From contig NC_083344.1 of assembly GCF_019175385.1 (NCBI RefSeq), forward strand, positions 6,858,965 through 6,922,964: a stretch of DNA of 64,000 bases, given 5' to 3'. The DNA is from Lycium barbarum (lineage: Eukaryota; Streptophyta; Magnoliopsida; Solanales; Solanaceae). Both the position numbers and the translations under genes were made by a program. Of this stretch, positions 23,478-34,697 are shown one piece after another. Below the pieces are notes generated by a model that was not told where the DNA came from, ran no database searches, and saw nothing but the letters and a program-made list of their open reading frames with translations. How positions within the stretch are numbered: the stretch's first letter is position 1; every line of letters starts with the position of its first letter.

Positions 23478-25874
23478 CTTTTTGTTACGTCCCGTATTTT
23501 TATACATTGGAACAACCCGGATTAACTATGATAATTTAAGGCCAAGATTATTCCGGGATTTGAAGTCGGGACTTTTGACCATTTGATTTTATTTCGAGAC
23601 ACAAATTATATATGAAATTGATGACATTGAACACTTAGGGAAAATTAGGACCACAATTCATAAAATTAGGATTAAAAATCTTGTGCAAAAAGGGCCATGT
23701 GGCCGTGTGAATTTAAAGGGGTCCCCACATTGTGTGGCCAAATTTAATTGGTCCAACACATGTGTGGACCATAGGGACATGGAGATATTTTAGTGGGAAC
23801 TTAAAAATATGACCTCTAAGTCATTTCTCTTCATTTCTACACTTAGAATAAAAATTAAGAAGGAGGAGAACAACAACTCCAACCTCACGGCTAAGAGGAG
23901 AGAAAAACAAGATCATCTTTTTAGCTCCTCTAAAATTATTCCATTGATGTAAACCCACTATATTGAGGTCCCTAAGTAGCGTGGAAGCATCGTTGGAGCG
24001 ATCAACCCATTATTTTCATCTTTTGGAAACCCTAGGCTATTGGAAAGTTGAAGAAGGAAGGTAAGCATTCATTATGTTTTTGTGTTATGAAGGTTATATT
24101 CATGTTGTAGTATCTTATAGTGGTTGGAAATCATGAAATATAGTATGATTGGAAGTGGGTCGTGTGACGGGTGTTGTTGTGTTGTGATTGAAATTATGAA
24201 TTAATGTTTAGTTAGTTGATTGGGATTATTGTAAGGTGAAGAACAATTGAGAATCATCCATATATGTGTATATATAGTGTTGATTGAAATGGGTAACATT
24301 ATATGATGATGAACGAATGAACGTCGCTTAATGTTTTAATCGCCGTCGCTATGAATCTTATGTTAGAAATGAATGTTTGTTGACTCGAAATGATGTTGTT
24401 AATGTGCGGACTGTTTTAGGAGGTTATTGTATATTTATTATAATTGGTATATTGATGAGATAGCATTGTTAGAATGTAATTTGAGGATACAACCCATGAT
24501 TTGGAAATGAAGAAAAAAAAAATTTAAAAAGGGTTGTCTCGGTTGGGGCTGTTTTCGGCCAGCTTGGAAAAAAAAATTCGGGTTGTTGGAAATGTGGTAT
24601 GAATTGCTTAGAATGCCCTTGAATATTTTTGGTAAGGATTCGGGTTGATGATTGAATGTATAAGCGTCGATTTTGGCTTGAAGGTAAGTCGTCGAATTGA
24701 ATTTATGTAAGTTGTCGAAAAATGGAAAAGAAAGCGATTATTGTATTTTGTCTTTCGGATTGGTTGTCAATGTTACTAGGTTGGTTATTGTGGTTGATGT
24801 TGTTGATTTTGAGCGAGTTAAATTCTCGGGGTAGCCTATTTACAGGGGAAATGCTGCCCAAATTTCTGTAGAATTAAGGGCGAAATTGAAATTTAATGCC
24901 CAAAGAGTCTTTTAGCTAATGTTTGACATTTTATGGCTTATTTTTAGATCGTGGGCAGCCCGAATCATAGTTTGGACTTAGCTTGAGTTGGATCATATTG
25001 GAGAGCGTTTGAGGTATGTAAAGCAACCTTCCTTCTTTTGGCATGCCTTAGTTTCACATAGGCTAGATTAGAGCTTTAAGGGAATTCCAAATTCGAGATC
25101 CGAGCATGTTATGATCCATATATATATTCTTTGGCACTCTTATGTATGTTTTTATGAAATATGAACCATGATGTATTTGAAGTAATCGCTTTCCGAAATT
25201 CGCATAGAAAATGTTCACTTTAAGGAATTTTGTAATCTCTGAATGCCATATTTTTCGCATAGAGGCTCGGATCGCTCCAATAATTTTTATAGGAGTTTGC
25301 TTGATGTATAATGGGTATGTTTTACATAGGCGGGCTCAGTTCGGGTCTATACTCGTCCGTGGGTCCCGCGACGCCCTTTATGTAAATTCGACAACTTTGA
25401 ATCAAAAAGTGATAATTATCATTCCGATTTCGAATATGACTATTTTACTTATCCTTCGGATTTATAATAATGATTTTATGCATATGATTCCTCACTACTC
25501 CGCTCGTGCCTACTATGATATCGTTCGTCGGTTCCCGGGCCGGTTCTGTTGTCGTGCGCTTTTTGATACATTCCGGTGTTATGCTGTGTTTATGGTTCAC
25601 CGTGCTCCTCGCTCGAGGGCCGGGTTCCACTTATGTTTGGCGTTATGCTGTGTTTGGCGTTATGCTGTGTTGTGATGTGTGACGGGGATTCAGAGATTTG
25701 AAACTTTCTGGTGTTATGCTGTGTTGTGGCGCCATCGACAGGCGGGCGACCACATTTTCCAGTGCCCTATGCATAATTTATACTTTGGAAATATACATTT
25801 TGATATGTATTATTTTCTATATATCTGATTCGATTATTATTCAGATTTATTTCTGTACCTTCTGCTTTGCATAC

Positions 25875-25911
25875 TCAGTACATATTTCGTACTGACCCCC
25901 TTCTCCGGGGG
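25875..25911 (+). promoter_or_regulatory. Two-hairpin LTR core, copy C
   Basis: TCAGTAC (25875-25881) pairs with GTACTGA (25889-25895). CCCCC (25896-25900) pairs with GGGGG (25907-25911). In transcript orientation the TCAGTAC hairpin comes first. Confidence 0.6.
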
Positions 25912-26159
25912 CTGCGTTTCATGCCCGCAGGTACAGACGCACAGCCTGGTGATCCACCTGTTTAGGACACCCTTTCTGCTATTCGGAGTGCTCCTCTCTT
26001 TCCGGAGCTTATACTTTTGGTATATATATTTATTAGTGCATTTGTATATATTCGTTCATGGGTACGGCGGGGCCCTGTCCCGTCATATGATTCTGTCGGT
26101 CTGTTTAGAGGTCTGTGGACATGTTTGTGGGTTAGGGTCTTTCTGTATGGATGTATGTA

Positions 26160-26250
26160 CATGTCGTTTGGGCGATCCCATACGCCGAGGCGGCCGGTCC
26201 GCATATGTTGTTTGGGCGATCCTATACGCCGAGGCGGCTGGTCCGCATAT
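26160..26250 (+). repeat. 45-bp tandem duplication in LTR C
   Basis: Two adjacent copies of a unit containing TTGGGCGATCC, TACGCCGAGGCGGC and GGTCCGCATATG. Each copy differs at only a few positions. Confidence 0.8.
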
Positions 26251-26501
26251 GTTTATATATTGCTTGGTTAGCCCTGTGTGGCTCTTGTTGGTATTTTCTG
26301 CGTGCAGGGTATATTGGATAGTCCGTAAAACAAAGGAAACTCTGCCGAAATTTTCTGGAAATTACCTAAATTTGAAATAAAGTCTTGTCGGCTTCCGCCA
26401 TATACTAGAATGAGTTGATAGAATTTGAGATAATATTTGATAGATGGGTTCGGGTGCCCAGATCGGGCACTAGTCACGGCCTACGGGGTTGGGTCGTGAC
26501 A

Positions 26502-26850
26502 CTTTTGGCCTTAGCAACAATATTTTATTATTACTATTCCTAACTCATTGACAAGAAGTCTGTATGAACATTCACCAAAGTAAGATTCCAAACATAAAAG
26601 GTGTGATACATCAAATTTGGAAAAAAGGGTGTGTTTTGTATGGAGGAAAATAAGTGTCAATCAAACGGATTCTTTTACATGGTCTTTAGTGCATTATGAA
26701 CTCGATGGTTCGTGTAATTTAACAACGGCATAGTACATACATTCTTTTTTGTGTAAAAACTTCCTTTGAGTTAATTCTAATAAATCATTCAAGATAGGGG
26801 CTTATAAACTTAAAAAAATATATACCAATTTTTCCTTTTCTTTCACCAGA
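26502..26850 (+). repeat. Repeat unit R1, right part
   Basis: CTTTTGGCCTTAGC..., GATTCCAAACATAAAAGG, TTTACATGGTCTTTAGTGC, GTTCGTGTAATTTAAC. The same order is found in R2b (33530-33880) and R3 (61250-61572). This copy lies directly 3' of the receptor kinase gene. Confidence 0.8.
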
Positions 26851-27279
26851 TATGCTATTTAAAGAGATTCAGAAAAGATTCAGTTATGAAGATGTTAATT
26901 TAAAAATCCTATGCTCGCAGCGATGATGTCCTTTTCCATATAAAAGGTCTTGTTTTAGGAACCATGAATATTCAGTTGTTGCAGATTCTCTTGAAAAGGA
27001 ACTGACAGATCTTATCCCATTTTCATAGTTCTCACTTATATCACTCTGATCCATCAGATGATTGGCTTAGGTTTGATTCAAAGTTTTGTAGAAATATTTG
27101 TAGTCATTGGCTTAGGTTTGACTTCCATATATCATCAAAATTATATATATCAAGAAACGAGTTTGCTTCCTACAACCGTGATTAAACGCACTTAAGTACT
27201 TGTGCAGAATTGAAAGCTTAACATATATAACTGACATAGGCAATGAAATAACATACTAGAGTAGACAATCTGATTCCAC
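26851..27279. other. 3' flank of the receptor kinase gene
   Basis: AT-rich DNA between R1 and the kinase stop codon. It probably includes the 3' untranslated region; no poly(A) signal was placed with confidence. Confidence 0.5.
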
Positions 27280-30200
27280 CTAGTGCCGACTACTAACAAG
27301 CTGGAGTCTAATCTTTTTAAGTGTTGAAAGAGCATCTTTCATGCTAATTCTTGCATAAGGTATCACTAAAGTGCAGCTCAACGCTAATTCCATGACAGAT
27401 ATCAAACATTGCATCTTTGCATCAATTTGTTCATCCCTTGGCTGTACCAAATTAGAATCCACCACCTTATGAATTTCACTTGGAAAGGAATCACTAACCC
27501 AACGTTGTATGTTCAATTCTCCGGTAAATATATCATCACTTGGTCTCATTCTTGTAAATGTCTCCATAATCAAGATGCCAAAACTATAAACATCACAGTT
27601 CGTGGATACTATTCCATCTTGTCCATACTCTGAAATCATGGTAAAAATTATCAGACAAGCTTCCTAGTTTTCGTTGAATATGCTAAAACTAGCAGTACCA
27701 ATTTAAGTTTACGTCAAGTAATTAGCTGGGTATTGTAAGGATATGAGAAAACTTTAAGAAGTTCTAATATACCTGGAGCAATATATCCAATGGTTGCAAT
27801 TGTCCTTGTTCGAACAAAAGCCTCTCCTGGACCTAACAATTTTGCAATGCCAAAATCACTAACATGAGCAACCATTTCTTGATCTAGCAAGACATTACTT
27901 GGCTTCAAGTCACAATGCACCACAGGTGTTGAATAGCCATTATGGAGATAATCCATTGCAGATGCAATGTCTATCATTATATCCAATCTCTGCAATAAGT
28001 TCAAGAACAAGTTGTGAGTGTATAACCATTTATCAAGTGTCCCATTAGGCATGTATTCCAACACTAGGGCCTTGAATTCAAGGTTGGAGCAACTGGTGAT
28101 GACTTTTGTCAGATTTCTATGGCAAAGGTTCCGAAGTATCTCACATTCCGTGTCAAAACTTTTGAATGCACCCTCCAATTGCACATTGAATACCTTTGCT
28201 GCCAAAACGGTACCATCCTTAAGTAGCCCTTTGTAGACCATGCTGAAACTCCCATTACCAAGCAAGTTGCTTTCATTGAATCCTTCTGTTGCTTGTTCAA
28301 GTTCATAATAGGAAATTCTTTCATGCCTTTTTACCAGAGAAACATCTGCTTGACTTACATTCTTCTTTGTCTTTCTCAATCTTAACACCACATATACAAC
28401 AACCAATGCGAGGAGTGATCCAATCCCTAACAAAATATATAAACTTGTAAGCACTCTTTTTCTTCTTCTTGACTTCTTTGTAGATTTGTTTGCACATGGT
28501 TTCACGTTAAACCGGGAGTCACCACAGAGTGCACCATTGGACAAGAAAGATTGACTTGTAAAATTTGCAAAAGGACCACCCGTGGGAATTTCTCCACTGA
28601 GTTTATTGAATGAGATGTTCAGGTATTTGAGATACACAAGAGCTTCTAAAGATTTTGGAATTTCACCACTAAGATTGTTATAGCACAAATCCATGAATTC
28701 CAACGCCAACAATTTGCCTAATGAATTTGGAATAGGCCCGTCTAATCTATTATGTGCCAAAGAAAGATTAATCAATTTTACTAGACCCCCTAGAGTGCTA
28801 GGAATGTTTCCAGAAAATTTATTTTTTGACAAATCAATGAGAGCTGCAGCGTTTAAATTTCCAATCTCAAGCGGAATTTTCCCACTTAATAAATTGGATG
28901 AAACATCGACTTTTATGAGGTCTTGAAGGCTCCCCAAGCTTGCAGGTAATCTTGAATTCAGCCTGTTGTAAGCTAGATTAAGATACCTCAAACTGGTAAC
29001 TTCTCCCAAGCATGGTGGCACGGAACCTGAAAACTGATTTCCTGACAAGTCTAGTGCACCGAGATTCTTTAAACTGCATATAACATCTGGTATGGTTCCT
29101 TCTATCTTGTTTCTTTGTAGGTAAAATTCCTGAAGGTTCAACATGCCTTGGAGAGTATTTGGAATATGACCAGTAAACTCATTGTTAAACAAACTCATAT
29201 GTATCACTCCAGTAAGATTACCAATTTCTCGAGGAATGACGCCCTTAAGTTTACAACCATCTCCTTTAAACAAATTTAGAGAGTTGGAGAAATTCCCTAT
29301 AGATGCGGACAAAACACCATCCAACGGATTATCAGCAACCCAGAGTACTCTTAGTTTCCTACAATTTGTTAATGATGTAGGGAAGCTCAATGTTGAATCA
29401 CTGAAAAGGTTATTCCCCCTCAAGTCCAGAATCTCAAGGTATTCTAAATTACCAAGTGATTCGGGAATTGGACCTGTGAAACTGTTGGATGAGAGATCAA
29501 GAATTCTGAGTCTTGACGAATTTGAGATTGAAGTAGAGATAAAACCACTCAGTTTGTTTACTCCACAATAAAGATTTTCTAGGATGGGCATTCCACGGCC
29601 TAAATCTAAAGGAAGAGTACCTGAAAGCTTGTTTGTCCCAAGATCTAGGATCTTCAGTGTTGACATGTTGAAAATGCTTGCAGGGACAGAACCAGTAAAC
29701 TCATTCTCGGCTAAAGACAGCACTTGTAGTTTCTTTAGATTACCTAGCTCCACTGGTATCTCTCCTGTTAATTTGGGGAAATATGTATGAGTACCGGATG
29801 GACTAGAACTAAGCGAGCTACAATATCCCAGAGTTCTGTTATAATATCCCATATTGTCCTCCATCACTCATGAACAAATTACTGAAGTGAACATGTAATA
29901 CAACTCTATCTGAACTATTGAAAATTACTAAATCAATATATCAATCAATCTAACTATGCATAGTTTTAGTTTGGATCAACAATATAAATCCCCTTATTCA
30001 AATAATTTTATTAGATTATCTATGCTAGTAACATTCGGTCTTCCTAATCCATGTAGTTACATTATTTCTATGCTGACTACGTTTGAAAAACCTATATAGG
30101 TAGAGTTAATTTGATTAAATCAAGAATAAGGTAGAACTATTGGGTGTTCTCATTTTTTAAGATCCTAATATGAAAACAAAGTATTTACTCTAAAATATTT

Positions 30201-31386
30201 AAAGTAAATTTGTAAAAACACGTTAACTTAAGAATGCGTAAGGAACCAAAAATAATCGGTAACTATGCTGTTAAAGGGAGAACAGAGCCCTCATTTCGGA
30301 AAATTTGTTGTACTTCTAAATGCTGCTTTGGCACTTTGCACCACATCTTTTCTCGTTTTCCGTTTTCCTTCTTATTTTATTAATGTGACACCTATTTCCA
30401 ACTATTCAAAATACTGTATTGTTTTGACAGAACAGAGAAAAGGAAAAAAAAATTCATCTCTTGTAAGGAAATATCATACCTTCCAGTTGCAGAGTTGACA
30501 TCTGTAATATTGTAAGAGCTGTTAAGTTGGCTAGCTCTCTTGGTACAGTTCCAATAAACTCATTTTTAGCCAATACCAAAACTTGAAGCTTTTTGCATTT
30601 CTCCAGGTTTGGTGGAATCGCTCCATCTAGGGAGTTGCCTCCGAGGTAAAGCCTTTCCAAGTTTGGAAGATGACATATAGATGTGGGAAGCTGACCAGTA
30701 AGATTGTTATTGGTAAGAGCAATGTTTTGCATCGTTGTAATGTTGAAGATCGATGTTGGTATAGAGCCAGTAAGCTGATTATATTGCAGGTCTAGGAACT
30801 TCAAGTAACGAAGATCACCGATTTCCCGACGGATCTCTCCTTTGAGAAAATTTCTATTTATTCTCAACACCTCCAGCTTTGTTAGATTGGACAGGGAAGA
30901 TGGAATTTCCCCCCAAAACTGATTCATCGAAAGGTACATGTGCTGAAGGTTAGGTAATAAACTTAAAAATGATGGAATGGAACCAGTTAAGTTATTGCTT
31001 GCGACATTAATCAATTTCAACCTCTGCAAATGAGCCAACTCTTCTGGCAAATCTCCATGGAAAGTGTTGTTACTGATGTCGAGGGAGACGAGAAATGAGA
31101 GGTTCCCAAGGTGTGGAGGAATGGTACCATGAAGTTGCATGCTAGAAATGTTTAAAGCAGTGACTCGATTGTGGTGGGAGCCGCAAGTGATTCCGATCCA
31201 GCTGCATATTGGGCTGGAAGAGGACCAGCTGCTTTGTAAGATGTTATGAGGAGAAGAAATGTGTGATTTCAGTGCAAGAAGAGCAACTTCATCAGTGCTA
31301 ATATTAGGAACACTAGCAAGTGAAGTATTGTGATGAAGCAGAATGAAAACTGCTAGAGCAAAGAGAAGATAGCAACTTCTGTCCAT
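27280..31386 (-). CDS. LRR receptor-like serine/threonine kinase, class XII (FLS2/EFR/Xa21-like), non-RD
   Basis: Plasma-membrane receptor kinase, by family an immune pattern-recognition receptor; the ligand is unknown. Model: exon 1 31386-30480, exon 2 29764-27773, exon 3 27629-27280, introns GT...AG, 3249 coding bases, 1082 residues, no internal stop. Start ATG at 31386 opens a signal peptide (MDRSCYLLFALAVFILLHH). LRRNT with CSWIGITC follows, then about 24 LRRs (residues about 75-720), a CGDSRFNVKPC cap, a transmembrane helix (about 740-764) and basic RRRKR just before it. The kinase has glycine loop GNGSFSMVYKG (805-815), Lys 826, Glu 842, HCDLKPSN (Cys-Asp, hence non-RD, Asp 921), DFG 939-941 and APEYG across intron 2. 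The intron before EYG is usual for this class; the 715-bp intron inside the LRRs is unusual. It appears intact; nearest named relatives would be At3g47570-type kinases. Confidence 0.9.
29765..30479 (-). other. Intron 1 of the receptor kinase gene
   Basis: Donor AAG|GTATGATA and acceptor AATTAACAG|GAGAG join LEG to EIPVELGNL and restore the 24-residue LRR spacing exactly. There is no open frame, element terminus or target duplication inside. If it is not spliced, translation stops seven codons into the intron. Confidence 0.85.
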
Positions 31387-32784
31387 AACTATATGACAAG
31401 TAGATTTCTCTTTATTACTTGTTGAGCTAAAACAAGAATTGATATAGAATGCAAAACAACGATCTTAGAAGATCTATTTAACGATTTCAAATCCATTGTA
31501 TACTGTTTTTAGTCAGTCAATTAACCTCTCGACAGGGGAAGTTGTTAAATGTATGGCATTATGCAAAACATTCTTCAAGTCTGAATAAACAAGTTAAAAC
31601 TTTTCAAAAGTTTGGTTGGGTCCCACTGTAGTTAAAGTTATTTGCATTTGCACTGTTAGGCACTATTTTTAAATTTACATATTTTTCTATGATCTTAGTT
31701 GGCTCATTGATAATATTAAATTCATTAATGGATTCCCATATATTGTTCTTACTGTCTGGAGTGTTCTTTTTTTGGTTTAGACTTAAAGAGTTTGGATTTT
31801 TAGTACAACAAATTGTATGAGTGAAATTGTCAATAGTCAAGGTGTCCTCTACCACGCCACTCAAAAATAAAGCCAGTATAGTTGTTGATGAAAAAAAAAA
31901 AGTTTTCCTAAATTCCTAAAATCACTCTTAGATAAATACTTATTTTAAAAAAATATAAAATTAATTAGTCTATGTATTTAAGTGGTGAAATTGAATACTT
32001 GAAATTCAAGAAATTCTCACTTTTCTTCCAGAGAAATAATTGAAGTGACTATTTTAGCATGAGAGAATTGCAAAAGGGTAACTAAACTTTATCATTGATG
32101 CACAAGAACAACCCAAATTCACCTAAAGTTAAAAAGATATATAAGTCAAGTAGAAACAGTGAAAGCCTCACAAATGACTATACTAAAAAACTTGAAGTTT
32201 GGTGACTTTTAAAACCCCTTCTGAAGATTCTGTTTTTACCTATACCCTTACCATTGTTCCCTAGGCAAAAAGATACGAAATAACATTTTTGCAACCAATA
32301 TCATCCACACTCTCCACTAAGTTTATATTTTGTAAAAAGAGAGCCACAACTTCAAAATTTTGTAAAAAACTTTCATGTTCAACGTGAAGAAATTATCCAT
32401 GCCATGTGAAAGGATTATATTAAAAAATTGCTAGCTAGTTACTACTATTGTTGATTTTTTGGACCAGTGGATCTTTGTAAAATTATGTATATTTGAAAGT
32501 TTGTAATAGCATTGTAAGCATTTATTTATAAAAGGATTATGGAGATATACAATTTATTAATGTGGCGCCTTAGGATATTCCGATACCTTGTTTATAAACT
32601 ATGGTTTGCTCATTTGGTAAGATTGTATAAGAGTTGAGAAAGTTTTGATAGGTTTCGATTTTCATGTTTATGAAAAAAATACAACATAAGAAATTCAAAT
32701 TGCACGTTCAAATAAAATTTCAACTCTAAATCAGCCTAATTTCAAATCAACCTAATATCAATTCACTGACATGTCCAAATGGCC
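31387..32784. other. Upstream region of the receptor kinase gene
   Basis: AT-rich promoter-proximal DNA. No gene or element terminus is recognised. An 86-codon open frame at 31604-31864 (minus) resembles nothing known to me and is probably chance. Confidence 0.55.
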
Positions 32785-33000
32785 CTAAGTTGTAAAAGCT
32801 AATTGAGAAACTAATCAAAGGTAATCTTTTACATGGTCTTTGTGATAAGAAGTAAGAGATGTGAACTATACCAACTAAGGACCTTTCTTTCGGCCTTTGC
32901 TACAGATTTTTTATTACTACGTCTCCTAATTCATTCACAATATATCTATGTGAACACTAAGTAAAGTAAGATTCCAAACATAAAAGGAAACGTAAGGATG
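32785..33000 (+). repeat. Repeat unit R2a (partial)
   Basis: Starts AGTTGTAAAAGCTAATTG, as R1 does at 23308, and runs through GGACCTTTCTTTCGGCC to GATTCCAAACATAAAAGG. It is a shortened copy. Confidence 0.7.
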
Positions 33001-33135
33001 ATAGTTGGTGATAAGTTCAGTTCAAAAAAGTGATACTTCTCGTGTGTTTTTTTAATCATTATTTCTTAAAAAAAATTCTTTTAATTTTTCAATTAATTCT
33101 TTATTTATCCGCATGGAGTGCCATTTGGCACCATA

Positions 33136-33880
33136 TTTAAACAAAAAAATGAGAGTGTGCACCACACACCATCAAATACTAGTCGAGGTGTGTCCAGGGG
33201 CAGAGCCGGGCATAGCCAAGGGTGTTCATCTGACCCTTCGGCGAAAAATTACACTGTTTATACATGGTTAAAATTATTTTTTATGTATATTTAGTAGATG
33301 TTAAACCCCCTTCGACTTCTTCGTGTGTTCATTTCTATAAATTTTGAACCCCCTTAGCGAAAATCCTAGTTCCGCCACTGGATGTGTCTTGATATAGTTG
33401 GTGATAGTTCAAGTAGAAAACACAAACACTCGATAGTTCATATAAGAGACTCGGAAAAAAAGACCTTTCTTTTGGCCTTAGCTAAATCAACAACCAAATT
33501 CCATGAATCATGGGAAAATGACTAAAGACCTTTCTTTTAGCCTTAGCTACAATATTTTATTACTACTTGTCCTAATTCATTGACAAGAAGTCTGTGTGAA
33601 CATTCAGCAAATTAAAGTAAGATTCCAAACATAAAAGGCGTGATATATCACATTTGGAATTGGCTATGAGATAAAGGGTGTGGAAAATTAGTTTCAATCA
33701 AATGGAATCTTCTACATGGTCTTTAGTGCATTATGAGCTTGATTGTTCGTGTAATTTAACATCATTGTAGATACATTATATTCCTTTTGGTGCAAAAACT
33801 TCCTTTGAATTAATTCTGTTAAATCATTTAAAATCATTCAAGACAGGAGCTTATAAACTTAACAAATGTGTACCAATTTT
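33136..33880 (+). repeat. Repeat unit R2b with a nested MITE
   Basis: Runs from TTGGCACCATATTTAAAC through CACACCATCAAATACTAGTC, GTTGGTGATAGTTC, CAACCAAATTCCATGAATCA, GATTCCAAACATAAAAGG to GGAGCTTATAAACTTAAC. It parallels R3 (61036-61572) along its length except for the MITE at 33195-33380. Confidence 0.8.
33195..33380. mobile_element. hAT-like MITE
   Basis: A 186-bp element with inverted ends CAGGGGCAGAGCCGGG and, from the other side, CAGTGGCGGAACTAGG. It is flanked by 8-bp duplications GGTGTGTC (33187-33194) and GATGTGTC (33381-33388), 7 of 8 identical. R3 lacks it (CAAGGTGTGTATATATAAATAG), so the insertion is confirmed by an empty site. It is non-coding and of a type I associate with Solanaceae. 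Confidence 0.85.
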
Positions 33881-34302
33881 GTCCCTTTCCTTTTACCATA
33901 GTTCTTGAACACGTGCGTTGCACGTGTATCCCCTGTTAATTGGTATAAACTTTTTAAAATAATATAAAAATTATTAAACATGATTAACACAAAATTTGAA
34001 GGGAAACAAAATACAAACTTAAGATGATCATGAATAATGAGCCTAAGAAATCAGTGAAACCAACATTTTCTCAAAATACTTCAGAGTTAAAAATTAGAGA
34101 AATTGAAACTTGAATAAAGTATTGATTCATTAAACTATTAGTTGCATACACCAGTTATAAGAGTGAAGTTGAATTAATAGATTGTATTAACTTTTAAATC
34201 TAAATAATGTTGGAACAGATAATAAAATCAAGAAATAGAATAAAGATCGTTGTCCTCACCACTGTCACTTGAGTTGTGTGCATAAGACTTATCCATGTTG
34301 CC
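33881..34302. other. Spacer between R2b and copia 2
   Basis: AT-rich. It holds only a perfect 8-bp inverted repeat ACACGTGC-GTT-GCACGTGT at 33909-33927, which contains two CACGTG (G-box) cores. Confidence 0.6.
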
Positions 34303-34676
34303 TATTGAGAGAGCTATGAGAAATTTTCTCTATATGTTTGAATGAATTGTTCAGTACAGTGCCCTATGTATTTATACAAGTATTTCTGAATAAAATAAAA
34401 TGATTTCTACACTTGTACCAATTAAATCTATCCTAGTGTCTAACAATAGAAAAAATTATGATTCCTTCTAGAGGACCAACTGTCCTTTGCTAGCTGGAAT
34501 AGAATCTAGGTGTCTTCTTTTCCCTCTTCTCTTATTACGGTTTCTTTTAGGACCAAATTGAAGTTGTGAGTTGTGAGTTTCACTTTAGTCCTTCATCCTT
34601 CACTTTGCTCGATTGTGTCCTCTGAACTTGATCCAAATTGTTCATCAATTGTAGCTGAGGTTCCTTTCTCTTGACA
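34303..34676 (-). repeat. Copia 2 3' LTR
   Basis: A 374-bp segment from TGTCAAGAGAAAGG (34676) to CTCTCAATA (34303) on the minus strand. It matches the 5' LTR at 42187-42566 with about 16 substitutions and two small indels by eye (about 4% divergence). Confidence 0.95.
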
Positions 34677-34697
34677 TCCCCCCTTAAGTTGGAGGGG
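34677..34697 (-). other. Polypurine tract of copia 2
   Basis: The minus strand reads CTTAAGGGGGGA directly before the 3' LTR TGTCAAG. Confidence 0.75.

Larger units (their letters stand above)
23483..26501 (+). mobile_element. Solo LTR C (long-LTR family)
   Basis: A 3019-bp insertion with ends TGTTACGTCCC and GGGTCGTGACA, flanked by the exact duplication CTTTT (23478-23482 and 26502-26506). R2b at 33485-33620 and R3 at 61210-61330 provide the uninterrupted sequence (CCTTTCTTTTAGCCTTAGC), so this is an insertion with a visible empty site. It is homologous to LTR B in reverse complement, so it lies in plus orientation. Inside are the hairpin core (25875-25911), a TATTTACAGGGGAAATGCTGCC block near 24837-24870, and tandem repeats around 25560-25725 and 26160-26250. 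No retroelement protein is present. Confidence 0.9.

Noticed and set aside
25211..26380. A series of 60-150-codon open frames on both strands
   Set aside because: All lie inside solo LTR C, overlap each other, show no domain and are absent from the homologous LTR B.
31604..31864. 86-codon minus-strand open frame upstream of the receptor kinase
   Set aside because: No recognisable domain, no start context or neighbouring exon, and AT-rich composition like its flanks.
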